64,000 nt of DNA, taken from JALZOC01 sp035758845. GTDB taxonomy: Bacteria > Acidobacteriota > Vicinamibacteria > Vicinamibacterales > 2-12-FULL-66-21. Numbering within the stretch: position 1 is the first letter of the stretch; each line of letters begins with the position of its first letter. The position numbers were made by a program, and so were the translations under genes. This document shows, one piece after another, positions 9,977-18,562 of the stretch. The notes below the pieces were generated by a model. That model saw nothing but the letters and a program-made list of their open reading frames with translations, was not told the origin of the DNA and made no database searches. The stretch lies in the NCBI GenBank assembly GCA_035758845.1, contig DASTVZ010000172.1, positions 1 to 64,000 on the forward strand. The letters are read 5' to 3'.

Positions 9977-11032
9977 ATGACCGTGGACTCCCCAGTCACC
10001 GCCACGCGCGACATCATCTCACCGGACGTGTGGTCAAACTGGCCCGACGAGAAACTCCTCGACCTCCGGATCTCGCAGCTCGGCGTCGCGATTGAAGGAA
10101 GCGTGCTGGAGTCGCGGATCGCCGAGTTGCAGAAGGAAATCGATGCGCGCGGCCTCGCCTTTCAGCCGCACTTCTGGTTATCGGCCGAATGGTTCTCGCC
10201 CGACGGCGTGCCTGGTGTGGCCATCCCGTTCTATCTCGCGCATCCACGGCTCGAGAAACTCGAGCGCGCTCAGATGCTCGAGGTCGAGGGAGGCAACGAG
10301 GCGTGGTGCATGAAGATCCTTCGCCACGAGGCTGGCCACGCGATCGACAACGCTTATAAGCTTCGCCAGCGCCGGCGGCGGCAACAGCTGTTTGGGCCGT
10401 CCTACATGCAATACCCCGAGTACTACACGCCAAAGCCGTACAGCAAAAGCTTCGTGCTTCATCTCGATAGCTGGTACGCGCAAAGCCATCCCGATGAAGA
10501 TTTCGCGGAAACGTTTGCCGTCTGGCTCGCGCCGGAATCAGACTGGCGCGAGCGCTACAAAGGATGGCCCGCGCTCAAGAAACTCGAGTACATCGACACG
10601 CTGATGCGCGATCTCGCGGGAAAGTCGATGATCGTTCAGACCCGGCGCAAGGTCGAACCGCTTCACAGCCTCCGAAAGACGCTGCGATCGCACTATGAAC
10701 GGAAGCGTCGCCACTACGGCGTCGAACATCCGCATTTCTACGATCGCGACCTCAACCGTCTGTTCTCGTCGCGCCCGGAGCATGAGGGCAACATGAAGGC
10801 CGCGCGGTTCATCGCGCGCCTGCGTAAAGAAGTGCGCCGCATGGTGGCCGCCCACACGGGCGAGTATCAATACACGATTGATCAGGTTCTCGAGAACATG
10901 ATCAAGCGCGCGAACGAGATGGACTTGCGGTTGAAGAGACCGGAGGATGAAACGAAACTCGACTTTACGATCATGCTGACCGTGCAGACGATGAATTACC
11001 TGCACAGCGGCCGACACAGAGTCGCTCTGTGA
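9977..11032 (+). CDS. Putative gluzincin-like zinc metallopeptidase, orphan
   Basis: 351 residues, no signal peptide or membrane segment, so probably cytoplasmic. A zinc site HEAGH (in LRHEAGHAIDNAYKL) is followed about 50 residues later by PDEDFAETFAVWL, whose Glu is a good third ligand. The C-terminal half is very basic and Arg/His-rich. Bacterial proteins of this type are annotated only as putative zinc-binding metallopeptidases; I do not know a substrate. An extended -10-like TGCTACACT (9942-9950) lies 26 nt before the ATG. It is a single-gene unit between two repeat-filled gaps. Confidence 0.7.
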   Translation: MTVDSPVTATRDIISPDVWSNWPDEKLLDLRISQLGVAIEGSVLESRIAELQKEIDARGLAFQPHFWLSAEWFSPDGVPGVAIPFYLAHPRLEKLERAQMLEVEGGNEAWCMKILRHEAGHAIDNAYKLRQRRRRQQLFGPSYMQYPEYYTPKPYSKSFVLHLDSWYAQSHPDEDFAETFAVWLAPESDWRERYKGWPALKKLEYIDTLMRDLAGKSMIVQTRRKVEPLHSLRKTLRSHYERKRRHYGVEHPHFYDRDLNRLFSSRPEHEGNMKAARFIARLRKEVRRMVAAHTGEYQYTIDQVLENMIKRANEMDLRLKRPEDETKLDFTIMLTVQTMNYLHSGRHRVAL

Positions 11033-11060
11033 ATTGCTGAAGGCTGATTGGTGAATCGCG

Positions 11061-11147
11061 CCGGGATCCGGTGTGCGGGATCCGCGATCCGATCCGTTGC
11101 ACGGCCTGGATCAACTCGGAAAACGGATCCCGGAAAACGGATCCCGA
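11061..11147. repeat. GGATCC-rich intergenic repeat
   Basis: Several GGATCCGG, CGGGATCCG and GGATCCCG words within 90 nt, including two copies of AAAACGGATCCCG-like sequence. The same vocabulary occurs at 32073-32141, 34741-34770 and 42812-42937. The remaining 11148-11266 contains the ribosome site of the next gene and no coding sequence that I can support. Confidence 0.65.
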
Positions 11148-11266
11148 CAGCCCGCCTACGACAGGACCGAGGTACTGGCCTTCGTTCCCCCCCACCCTGG
11201 AGTCACCTCGCCTGACGCTGCGTGGTAAAATACCCCCCTTCAACCACCGTCTTCTGGAGAGATCCT

Positions 11267-12586
11267 ATGCGTAAGCTCGTGCCGCTGGCCCTTGGTACTG
11301 CCATGTGTCTCGGCGCGCTGACGGCTGCCGCACCCCAGAACCCGAGGACGGCACCGGCCACCATTCCGACCTATACGAAAGACATCGCACCCATCCTCTT
11401 TAAGAACTGCACGAGCTGTCATAGACCCGGCGAGATCGGACCGATGTCGCTTCTCACCTACGACGACGTGCGTCCGAGGGCGAAGGACATCCGCGACAAG
11501 ATCGACGAAGGGGTCATGCCTCCCTGGCACGCCGACGCGGCCCCCGGCACCTTCCTGAACGAGCGCGGCTTGAGCCAGGAGGAAAAAAGCACGATCTTCC
11601 GCTGGGTTGCGAATGGGGCACCGAAAGGCGACCCCAAGGACATGCCACCGACACCCCAGTATCCGAACGGCTGGTCGATCGGAGCGCCGGATGTCGTATT
11701 CGAGATGACCGAGGACTACCGCGTCCCGGCCGACGACGTCGTCCAGTACGAGTACTTCTACATTCCGACCAACTTTACGGAACCCAAGTGGGTGCAGGCG
11801 ATTGAAATCCGTCCGGGAAATCGCAACGTCGTGCATCACGTCCTGGTCAGATACAAGGCGAAGCCGGACGTGCGACGCACTCCTTTGCTGAAGCTCAATC
11901 CCGACATTTCGAGTCTTCCGAAGACCACACCGGGACTTCGCCCGAAGCGCGCCGACGATCTCCCGGCTCGGCTTCTCGCTACCTATGCCCCCGGCACAAA
12001 TCCGCAGGTGTTTCGCTCGGGCACCGCATTACGTCTCGAGCCCGGTGGTGTCCTCGAACTGCAGATGCATTACACCGCGGCGGGACAGGACGAGACCGAT
12101 CGCACGCGAGTCGGCATGATCTTCTCGAAGGATCCGTCTCCGCGTGAAGTCTTGGCATCACAATTCTTCAACGCGACGCTGAAACTCCCTGCAGGCGCGG
12201 CAGAGGTGCAGGTCGATGCCGACGTGGAGTTCGCACAGGATGCAACAGTGTGGGGACTCTTCCCTCATACCCACGTCAGAGGCAAGAGGTGGGAATACGT
12301 GCTGCAACTCCCGGATGGATCGAAGAAGACGATCCTGTCGGTGCCTCGCTACAACTTCAATTGGCAGACGTACTACATGTTCAGCGAACCATTGCGGGTG
12401 CCGAAGGGTTCCAAGATCCTGTCGACCGCCTGGTACGACAATTCAGCTGGCAACCGGGCGAACCCGGACCCGACTATCGACGTAGGGTGGGGTGACCAGA
12501 CCTGGGAAGAAATGCAGTACACGGGGATTCTCGTTTCGGCATCATCGCCGTCGTCCTCCTCAGCCACATCGGGCAATCCGAGATGA
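11267..12586 (+). CDS. Secreted cytochrome c-dicopper monooxygenase (PHM-like) fusion, copy A
   Basis: 439 residues. A signal peptide is followed by a c-type heme site C48-T-S-C51-H52 (KNCTSCHRPGEIGPMSLLTY) and an MPPWHAD loop that may give the distal ligand. The C-terminal two thirds resemble the copper type II ascorbate-dependent monooxygenase fold, with candidate ligands H190-H191 (VVHHV), H268 (LQMHYT), H334-x-H336 (PHTHVRGK) and M416 (WEEMQY), the set used by peptidylglycine hydroxylating monooxygenase. Inference: a periplasmic hydroxylase fed by its own heme in place of ascorbate. The start uses the ATG preceded by GGAGAG. The gene is followed by a paralogue 24 nt downstream. Confidence 0.8.
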   Translation: MRKLVPLALGTAMCLGALTAAAPQNPRTAPATIPTYTKDIAPILFKNCTSCHRPGEIGPMSLLTYDDVRPRAKDIRDKIDEGVMPPWHADAAPGTFLNERGLSQEEKSTIFRWVANGAPKGDPKDMPPTPQYPNGWSIGAPDVVFEMTEDYRVPADDVVQYEYFYIPTNFTEPKWVQAIEIRPGNRNVVHHVLVRYKAKPDVRRTPLLKLNPDISSLPKTTPGLRPKRADDLPARLLATYAPGTNPQVFRSGTALRLEPGGVLELQMHYTAAGQDETDRTRVGMIFSKDPSPREVLASQFFNATLKLPAGAAEVQVDADVEFAQDATVWGLFPHTHVRGKRWEYVLQLPDGSKKTILSVPRYNFNWQTYYMFSEPLRVPKGSKILSTAWYDNSAGNRANPDPTIDVGWGDQTWEEMQYTGILVSASSPSSSSATSGNPR

Positions 12587-12610
12587 ACGCGAACAATGAA
12601 AGGTAGTTGC

Positions 12611-13996
12611 ATGAAGTCCTTTTTTGCCATTGGCGCGACCGCAATGATTCTGAGCGCCGCCATCGCCGGCGCGAGCGGTTCCCCCGATCAGACATCGTCG
12701 AAACCGACGGTGCCGACGTTCACCAAGGATGTCGCGCCGATCCTCTACAAGAACTGCACAACCTGTCACCGTCCGGGCGAGATTGGCCCGATGTCGCTTC
12801 TCACCTACGACGATGTGCGGCCGCGGGCGAAAGACATTCGCGACAAGGTCGCCGACGGCGTGATGCCGCCATGGCATGCCGACAAGGCGCATGGAAAGTT
12901 TTCAAACGAACGCCGCCTCACCGACGAGGAGAGGTCGGTGCTGCTGCGGTGGGCGAACAATGGGGCACCGAAAGGTGACGACAAAGACATGCCACCAGCG
13001 CCGAAGTACGTGGATGGCTGGTCGCTTGGGCAGCCGGACGCTGTCATCGAGATGCCGGTGGATTACAAGGTGCCGGCGGATGGCTTCGTCGAGTACGAGT
13101 ACTTCGAAATCCCGACGAACTTCACTGAAGACAAGTGGGTCGAGGCACTCGAGGTGCGACCCGGAGCGCGTGCCGTGGTCCATCACGTGATCGTGACCGC
13201 CAGGCCCGCGAAGCCGGAGCCGAGGCCCGGCGGATTCACATTTGCGAAGGGGATGGAGATCCCGAGGGGTCAGACCGGAGCACAACCAGGCGAAAAGCCG
13301 GTAGATCCGAAGCACGGTAAAGGCCAAAGCCTCTTTCCCGCACCGCAGCGACTCGGTGTATTCATCGCCGGCTTTGCTCCGGGCACGAGTCCGTTCCGCT
13401 TCGATCCGGGATCGGCCGTGCTGATTCGGGCGGGTTCAACGATCGTCCTGCAGATGCATTACACGACGAACGGCAAGGAGGCCGTCGATCGCACCAAGGT
13501 CGGGCTGTTCTTCGCAAAGCAACCGCCACAAACCGAGATGCGCCTGGGCACGTTGATCAATGGTCAACTCAAGATCCCCGCGGGCGAGAAGGATTATTCA
13601 ATCTCGGCCGACATGACGACGCTGACCGATGTCACCCTCCGGTCGCTGTTGCCGCATACTCATCTCCGCGGAAAGAGCTGGGAGTACACGGCCATCTATC
13701 CTGACGGTCGTTCGGAGGTCATCCTGTCGGTGCCCAAGTACGATTTCAACTGGCAGACGGAGTACATTTTCGCCCAGCCGCTGAAGCTTCCGAAGGGCAC
13801 GAGAATCCACGCGATCGCTCATTACGACAACTCCGCCGCGAACAAGTCGAACCCAGATCCCACGGCCGATGTGTCATGGGGCGATCAGACGTGGGAGGAA
13901 ATGATGTTCACGGGCATCGTCTACTCCATCGATGGAGTCAAGCCGGGCGAGAACTACAAACTCGAGCTTGGCGGGCGCGGCAACGGCGGACAGTGA
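12611..13996 (+). CDS. Secreted cytochrome c-dicopper monooxygenase (PHM-like) fusion, copy B
   Basis: 461 residues, clearly paralogous to the preceding gene over its whole length (CHRPGEIGPMSLLTYDDVRP, MPPWHAD and PNPD-type segments all shared). Heme site C49-T-T-C52-H53; copper candidates H191-H192, H283, H349/H351 and M431 all conserved. It differs by an insert of about 25 residues after the HH motif (EPRPGGFTFAKGMEIPRGQ and on). Signal peptide MKSFFAIGATAMILSAAIAG. The second of two close ATGs is used because AAAGGTAG is better spaced from it. Probably forms an operon with copy A; the two may act on different substrates. Confidence 0.8.
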   Translation: MKSFFAIGATAMILSAAIAGASGSPDQTSSKPTVPTFTKDVAPILYKNCTTCHRPGEIGPMSLLTYDDVRPRAKDIRDKVADGVMPPWHADKAHGKFSNERRLTDEERSVLLRWANNGAPKGDDKDMPPAPKYVDGWSLGQPDAVIEMPVDYKVPADGFVEYEYFEIPTNFTEDKWVEALEVRPGARAVVHHVIVTARPAKPEPRPGGFTFAKGMEIPRGQTGAQPGEKPVDPKHGKGQSLFPAPQRLGVFIAGFAPGTSPFRFDPGSAVLIRAGSTIVLQMHYTTNGKEAVDRTKVGLFFAKQPPQTEMRLGTLINGQLKIPAGEKDYSISADMTTLTDVTLRSLLPHTHLRGKSWEYTAIYPDGRSEVILSVPKYDFNWQTEYIFAQPLKLPKGTRIHAIAHYDNSAANKSNPDPTADVSWGDQTWEEMMFTGIVYSIDGVKPGENYKLELGGRGNGGQ

Positions 13997-14007
13997 ATAA
14001 AAGGGAA

Positions 14008-14079
14008 GGCGCCTGCGGCCCGAGCGAGGCGCGAAGCCGCCGAGCGAGAGCGAGCGGGGGTGGGGCCCCGCGAGCAGTG
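14008..14079. repeat. CGAGCGAGG GC-rich repeat element, copy 1
   Basis: Starts GGCGCCTGCGGCCCGAGCGA and ends GGGGTGGGGCCCCGCGAGCAGT. A second copy at 29244-29333 shares both ends almost exactly and carries a longer middle. Here the element lies between the stop of the second monooxygenase and the likely start codon of the small cytochrome gene, whose GTG falls at its right end. Confidence 0.75.
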
Positions 14080-14796
14080 AGAAAAGCAAGACAACCGGAA
14101 AAGGCCCTCGCGGTGCTCGCCGCCGGGGCCTTTTTTATTGGGGCGTTCACGCTGGGCGTCACTGCTCACGATCGCATCACCACCAGAGTCACGTGGGACC
14201 GCGAGATTGCGCCAATCTTCGAGGCACGCTGCGTTGATTGCCATCATCCGGGCGGCCGATCGACCATTCCGCTGATGACCTATCAACAGGCCCGGCCGTG
14301 GGCGGTGGCGATCAAAGAGGAAGTGCTGACCCGCCGCATGCCGAAATGGAGTGCGGCGCGTGGATACGGCGACTTCGCCAACGATCCCTCGTTGGCGCCG
14401 TTTGAGATCGCACTCATCGCGGCATGGGTTGATGGTGGTGCTCCAGAAAACGAAAAGAACAAGGTAGGTGCCGCACCAATCACTCCCACCGCTAAACCTG
14501 CCGTCTTTACTCCTCCGCCAGATTCATCGGTTCGTACAATCTCCAGTGACTGCGGCGGGCAGCCGGCCTCTGGAAAACTTCTGGCAATCCGTCCCATTCT
14601 CGACAAGAACGGCTCGGCAGGCGTAGCCGCCATCTTTCCAACCGGACGACACGAAATCATCGCGTGGATTCGTGATTACGATCCCGATTTCGCGACCACC
14701 TATTGGCTACGCCACGCGATGGCTCTGCCTAAAGGCAGTCGACTCGAGGTTCAGAGCTTGGGGACCTGCTCGATTCAGCTCACGTTCGCGCGCTGA
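14077..14796 (+). CDS. Small membrane-anchored or secreted cytochrome c protein
   Basis: About 239 residues. A basic start (RKARQPEK) and hydrophobic segment (ALAVLAAGAFFIGAFTLG) precede a cytochrome c domain with C52-V-D-C55-H56-H57 and the same order of motifs as the two upstream proteins (REIAPIFEARCVDCHHPG, IPLMTYQQARPWA, MPKWSA). The copper monooxygenase domain is absent; instead about 100 residues of unrecognised C-terminal sequence end in LEVQSLGTCSIQLTFAR. Start is uncertain: GTG at 14077 gives a clean signal segment, while GTG at 13993 would overlap the previous stop and translate the repeat element. Probably an electron-transfer partner of copies A and B. Confidence 0.65.
   Translation: MRKARQPEKALAVLAAGAFFIGAFTLGVTAHDRITTRVTWDREIAPIFEARCVDCHHPGGRSTIPLMTYQQARPWAVAIKEEVLTRRMPKWSAARGYGDFANDPSLAPFEIALIAAWVDGGAPENEKNKVGAAPITPTAKPAVFTPPPDSSVRTISSDCGGQPASGKLLAIRPILDKNGSAGVAAIFPTGRHEIIAWIRDYDPDFATTYWLRHAMALPKGSRLEVQSLGTCSIQLTFAR
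14099..14138 (+). terminator. Intrinsic terminator-like hairpin inside the signal-peptide codons
   Basis: AAAAGGCCC (14099-14107) pairs with GGGCCTTTT (14126-14134), with an inner GCGG/CCGC pair, and the T-run continues to 14136. This is a textbook Rho-independent shape. It lies inside the hydrophobic leader codons of the small cytochrome gene, so may attenuate that gene relative to the monooxygenase pair. Confidence 0.6.
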
Positions 14797-14800
14797 TCTG

Positions 14801-16177
14801 TCAGGGCCCCTCGACGGAGAGCACGAACGGAACCGTCGACACAACCCCTCGCCGCTGAAATTGAAGCCACAGTTTGTAAATGCCTGCCGCCGGCATCATC
14901 GGCTGGAATGTGATCACAGGGCCTCGCGTCGCAGGCTCCTCCGGATGGGCGTGATTTGAATCGGTGAGATCGGCATTAACCAGCAGCACATGGCCTGGGG
15001 CGCCGAGGAACGGCTCCAGGTCCGAGATCGGTATGTTGCTGCTCGCATCAGTCAACGTGAACTTCAGAGTCGCCTCCTTTCCTGCCCTCAGCGTCGTCGC
15101 ATCCAACCTGACACGGACAGCGTGATCCACTTTCTCGGATGGTACGTCCGGAGTCAAATTGGGTACCTCAGGAAACAGGCCGCCGCGATAGCCGGGCGTG
15201 ACGATGGCGCGCTGGAGCATCTGGGGGCGCCCGCTCAGCGGAAGAAAGTCCGCGATCACCATGAACTGACCGGCGGGAATGTTCTCGCGCAACTCGAAAA
15301 CACCATCCGCCACCCGGTCCGGGTGCAAGTGGCGAAAGTATTCGAGCGTGCGATCGATGACGAAGAGGTGCAACAGCCGCTCGTGGATCGTCGCGAACGA
15401 CGAGACAGGTCGATCGGTGGCCGGGTCGCGAATGGTCAGGTGCAGTTTCGATGCACCGCGTCCGCCGGCGGCAGGGGTGACGACGATCTCCATTCGATAT
15501 TCGCCGACACGTGGCGGTGGAATCGGTACGAGGTCCATCCTGCACAGCGGACATTTACCGGCAACCGATGATCTGATATCGGGATGCATTGGACACCAGA
15601 AGGCATCGGGCGCATCGATGTCGCGAACAATCTCGACACCAACGCCGCCGGTGCGAAACAGTCGTGAGTCGTCGGTCTGTCGGGAGGGTTTCGCACCTTT
15701 CGCGAGAAGTGACGAAATCACCGACGACGTGTCCGCCGTCGTGAATGCCACGTGGTCGAGCACTTCGTCGCCAAACAATTTCGCCAACGCTGGACGTGCA
15801 CTCGCAGCGGCCGATTCCACCTCGACTCCCCGCTCGGCGAGCCAAGCACGCGCTGCCGTGAATGCCTCTTCAACGGACTGGTGCCTGTCACCCGTGGTTT
15901 CGTTGACGTCAAGGCGATCGAACAACGCGTACTCATTCCCGATGCGCGCACCGACGCCGAGCCCACGCAGCAGCACACGAGTTCCGTTGAGAGATGTGGC
16001 CGCCAGATTCATCGATTGAGCGGGATCAGCGACGCGAAAATGAACGTGATGAAATCGAACCGGCGGCGTCGATTGATGGCGCGAGATGAGCGCGGGAGGT
16101 GCAAGTGTAGAGAGAGCGAATGCAAGAACGATCGCCGCTGGAATATGCACCGATAGACCGCGATGGCCAGCTCTCAT
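14801..16177 (-). CDS. Secreted VOC-like / heavy-metal-binding (HMBD) fusion protein
   Basis: 458 residues. After a signal peptide, residues about 42-185 look like a vicinal-oxygen-chelate (glyoxalase-like) domain (RFHHVHFRVADPAQSM ... VLDHVAFTTAD ... GGVGVEIV). Residues about 193-219 are a heavy-metal-binding motif FWCPMHPDI...GKCPLCRMDLVPI, as found on CusB-type efflux proteins and copper ATPases. The C-terminal 230 residues are beta-rich, with repeated His (HERLLHLFVIDRTLEYFRHLHPD, quoted as two overlapping parts: HERLLHLF and EYFRHLHPD), like secreted YtkA/FixH-type copper-related domains. The stop lies 4 nt from the convergent cytochrome gene. Context suggests copper handling; enzymatic activity is not shown. 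Confidence 0.7.
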   Translation of the reverse strand: MRAGHRGLSVHIPAAIVLAFALSTLAPPALISRHQSTPPVRFHHVHFRVADPAQSMNLAATSLNGTRVLLRGLGVGARIGNEYALFDRLDVNETTGDRHQSVEEAFTAARAWLAERGVEVESAAASARPALAKLFGDEVLDHVAFTTADTSSVISSLLAKGAKPSRQTDDSRLFRTGGVGVEIVRDIDAPDAFWCPMHPDIRSSVAGKCPLCRMDLVPIPPPRVGEYRMEIVVTPAAGGRGASKLHLTIRDPATDRPVSSFATIHERLLHLFVIDRTLEYFRHLHPDRVADGVFELRENIPAGQFMVIADFLPLSGRPQMLQRAIVTPGYRGGLFPEVPNLTPDVPSEKVDHAVRVRLDATTLRAGKEATLKFTLTDASSNIPISDLEPFLGAPGHVLLVNADLTDSNHAHPEEPATRGPVITFQPMMPAAGIYKLWLQFQRRGVVSTVPFVLSVEGP

Positions 16178-16189
16178 GGATCACAGCCG

Positions 16190-16199
16190 ATTATAGAAT
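16190..16199. promoter_or_regulatory. Overlapping divergent -10 elements
   Basis: Only 27 nt separate the starts of the leftward HMBD fusion gene and the rightward M28 peptidase gene. Within them TATAAT on the minus strand (16190-16195) overlaps TAGAAT on the plus strand (16194-16199). The latter is 5 nt from the M28 ATG, a leaderless geometry; the former would leave a leader of about 6 nt. Confidence 0.55.
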
Positions 16200-16204
16200 T
16201 AGAT

Positions 16205-17587
16205 ATGCGCTTTCGTTTTCGTTCGAGGCTGCTGTTTCTGTTCCTCCTCACTGCTCCTTTCTCGACTTCAGGCGAGACCCCCTCCGAGGACGGCGCGTGG
16301 GTCAACGCCTACCGCGACGCGGCGGCGCGGATTATTGGCGACGCCATGTCGAGCACGTTTGCGTGGGACCGTCTCGCGCTGATGGGCGACACCTTTGGCC
16401 ATCGCCTGAGCGGGTCGAAGGGACTGGAGGATGCGATTCAGTGGGCGGTCGCGGAAATGAAGGCGGATGGCCTGGAGAATGTCCACAGCGAACCAGTAAA
16501 GGTACCGCATTGGGTACGCGGACGCGAAAGCGCGGAAATCACGTCGCCGCGGCCACGGCCGCTCGTGATGCTTGGCCTCGGCAATAGCATCGGCACGCCC
16601 GCCGACGGGATCGAAGCGGACGTGCTGGTCGTTCGCAGCTTCGAGGACCTCGATGCACACGGAGATCGCGTAAAAGGACGGATCGTTCTCTACAACGTGG
16701 CGTTTACGAACTACAGCGAAACAGTGCTCTTCCGCGGGAACGGCCCCTCCCGCGCCGCTGCGCATGGCGCCGTCGCGGTGCTGGTTCGTTCGGTCGGACC
16801 GGCCGGATTGCGGCTGCCGCACACCGGCGCGCTTCGCTATGCCGAGGGCGTGCCGCAGATTCCTGCCGCCGCAATCACGACTGAGGACGCCGACCTTTTG
16901 CAGCGAATGCAGGATCGCGGCACGACAGCGCGAGTGCGTCTCCGAATGGAAGCAAAGTTCCTCGCCGACGCCGATTCCTTCAACGTCGTCGGCGAGCTTC
17001 GCGGCCGCGAGCGGCCCGAGGAAGTGGTCGTCGTCGGCGGACATATCGATTCGTGGGATGTGGGAACAGGATCGACCGACGATGGGGGCGGGTGCGTCGT
17101 GACCTGGGAAGCGCTCCGCATCTTGAAGAAATTGAACCTTCGGCCGCGGCGAACGGTGCGCGTCGTCCTGTGGACCAACGAGGAGAACGGCACGCGGGGA
17201 GCAAATGCCTACCGCGATCGCTATCGCGATCAGCTGGCCAACCACGTGTTGATGCTCGAATCCGACAGCGGCGTGCTGCGGCCATCGAGCTTCGGGTTCA
17301 CGGGCAGCGATGCCGCGCGCACTCGCATCAAAGAAATCGCCGCACTGCTGCGCGGCATTCAACTGGATCGAATCGTTTCTCCAGGCGAGGGGGCCGACAT
17401 CGGTCCGAGCGTCCAGGCGGCGAATATCCCGGCGATGTCGCTGGAAGCCGATGGCAACTACTTTCTCATCCACCACACGCCGGCAGATACCATCGACAAG
17501 ATCGATCCGATGGACATGTCGCGGGCATCGGCGGCGATTGCGGTGATTGCGTATGTCGTGGCGGAGATGCCGGAACGGTTGAAATAG
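16205..17587 (+). CDS. Secreted M28 zinc aminopeptidase/carboxypeptidase Q-like
   Basis: 460 residues. Signal peptide MRFRFRSRLLFLFLLTAPFS; an inserted PA (protease-associated) domain around residues 110-230; then an M28 core with the ligands in order: GGHIDSWD, GSTDDGGG, TNEENG, LESDSG and the final His of LIHHTPADT. This matches the human carboxypeptidase Q (PGCP) type, which cleaves dipeptides or unblocks N-termini outside the cytoplasm. The ATG at 16205 is chosen for the signal peptide and the TAGAAT spacing. It stands alone; the following gene is convergent. Confidence 0.9.
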   Translation: MRFRFRSRLLFLFLLTAPFSTSGETPSEDGAWVNAYRDAAARIIGDAMSSTFAWDRLALMGDTFGHRLSGSKGLEDAIQWAVAEMKADGLENVHSEPVKVPHWVRGRESAEITSPRPRPLVMLGLGNSIGTPADGIEADVLVVRSFEDLDAHGDRVKGRIVLYNVAFTNYSETVLFRGNGPSRAAAHGAVAVLVRSVGPAGLRLPHTGALRYAEGVPQIPAAAITTEDADLLQRMQDRGTTARVRLRMEAKFLADADSFNVVGELRGRERPEEVVVVGGHIDSWDVGTGSTDDGGGCVVTWEALRILKKLNLRPRRTVRVVLWTNEENGTRGANAYRDRYRDQLANHVLMLESDSGVLRPSSFGFTGSDAARTRIKEIAALLRGIQLDRIVSPGEGADIGPSVQAANIPAMSLEADGNYFLIHHTPADTIDKIDPMDMSRASAAIAVIAYVVAEMPERLK

Positions 17588-17618
17588 CGCTGCTGGCTCT
17601 TGGCTGTCGGGTCCTGGC

Positions 17619-18530
17619 TCACTTAATCGTGTACACCAGATAATCCGCTCTTTTTAGATCGGTTGACTGCGGAACGATCGAATCCAGGTTCTCCACCGGC
17701 ATCATCGAAACCGTGGTGACTCGACGCCCAGCCAGGCGACGACGAACGCGCTCGCCGGTGCCCTCGCCAAATTCGCTATGGAATGCGCCCGTGACGTGAA
17801 CGACTACACCTGGACGCCCCTCGAGCTTGGTGAACGCGGTCACGATCGACTCAGCCATCGTTTCGTCTTTGATGCACTGCGCCCAGTAGTAGCGCTCGGT
17901 GGTGGTATCGGGCTTGGAACCGGATGACGCCTGATGACCGCCCATCTGCTCGGCGAAGCGATTGAAGTAGGCGTCGTGAGGACATTGCAGCTCCGCGGCA
18001 GCTAACGACCGGTCGGTCGAATTCAGCGAATCAACCGCCGGCTTACCAACCTTCGCCACATCTGCGGCAATGCGGCGCGGTACATTGGCCGCCACAACGG
18101 GCCAGCGGCGGGCTCGCGCGAACTCGACCAGCGGCCGGTAGTCGCTCGCATAGCGAGGCCATGGTCGCGAGTTCTTCAGAAACTCATCCTCCGCTGAAGA
18201 CCCCGTCATGTAGGTATCGACGGATCCCTGGACATCACGCTCGAACATCTCCAGCGACAGCGTCACCGACACATTGCGGCGCGCCAGCGCTTCGAGCAGC
18301 GCAAGCTCCAGTCGATGCGTGTTGGGATCGTCGTGCTGTTCACCGATCAGAATGACGTCGGCGCGGCCGAGATCGGCGGTCATCATCTCGAAGTCCGTAA
18401 ACGTCGCACGCCGAGTGTCGTAGACGCGTTGTGGAACGTACGCACTCAGGGCGGTGGGTGGAGGACTCTGGGCCGCCACCGTCGCCAACCCGGTGAGTGC
18501 GATGAATGTGCCAGCCAGTACCGTCTTCAC
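17619..18530 (-). CDS. ChaN-family (DUF399) iron-regulated protein, secreted
   Basis: 303 residues with a cleavable signal peptide ending VAAQ. The core carries VILIGEQHDDPNTHRLELALL, LEMFERD and the late VVHVTGAFHSEFGEG, the conserved His/Glu pattern of the ChaN/DUF399 family. Some members bind haem and are linked to iron uptake; no lipobox is seen here, so it is probably periplasmic. GTG start, preceded by AAGGAAGG. No iron-uptake gene is adjacent, so the role is by family only. Confidence 0.8.
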   Translation of the reverse strand: MKTVLAGTFIALTGLATVAAQSPPPTALSAYVPQRVYDTRRATFTDFEMMTADLGRADVILIGEQHDDPNTHRLELALLEALARRNVSVTLSLEMFERDVQGSVDTYMTGSSAEDEFLKNSRPWPRYASDYRPLVEFARARRWPVVAANVPRRIAADVAKVGKPAVDSLNSTDRSLAAAELQCPHDAYFNRFAEQMGGHQASSGSKPDTTTERYYWAQCIKDETMAESIVTAFTKLEGRPGVVVHVTGAFHSEFGEGTGERVRRRLAGRRVTTVSMMPVENLDSIVPQSTDLKRADYLVYTIK

Positions 18531-18562
18531 ATGCCTTCCTTTTGGCTTTTGCCTTTTACCTT

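Noticed and set aside
13876..14076. Extended N-terminus of the small cytochrome gene starting inside the upstream gene
   Set aside because: Would translate the end of the monooxygenase gene out of frame and then the repeat element; a clean signal segment starts at 14077.
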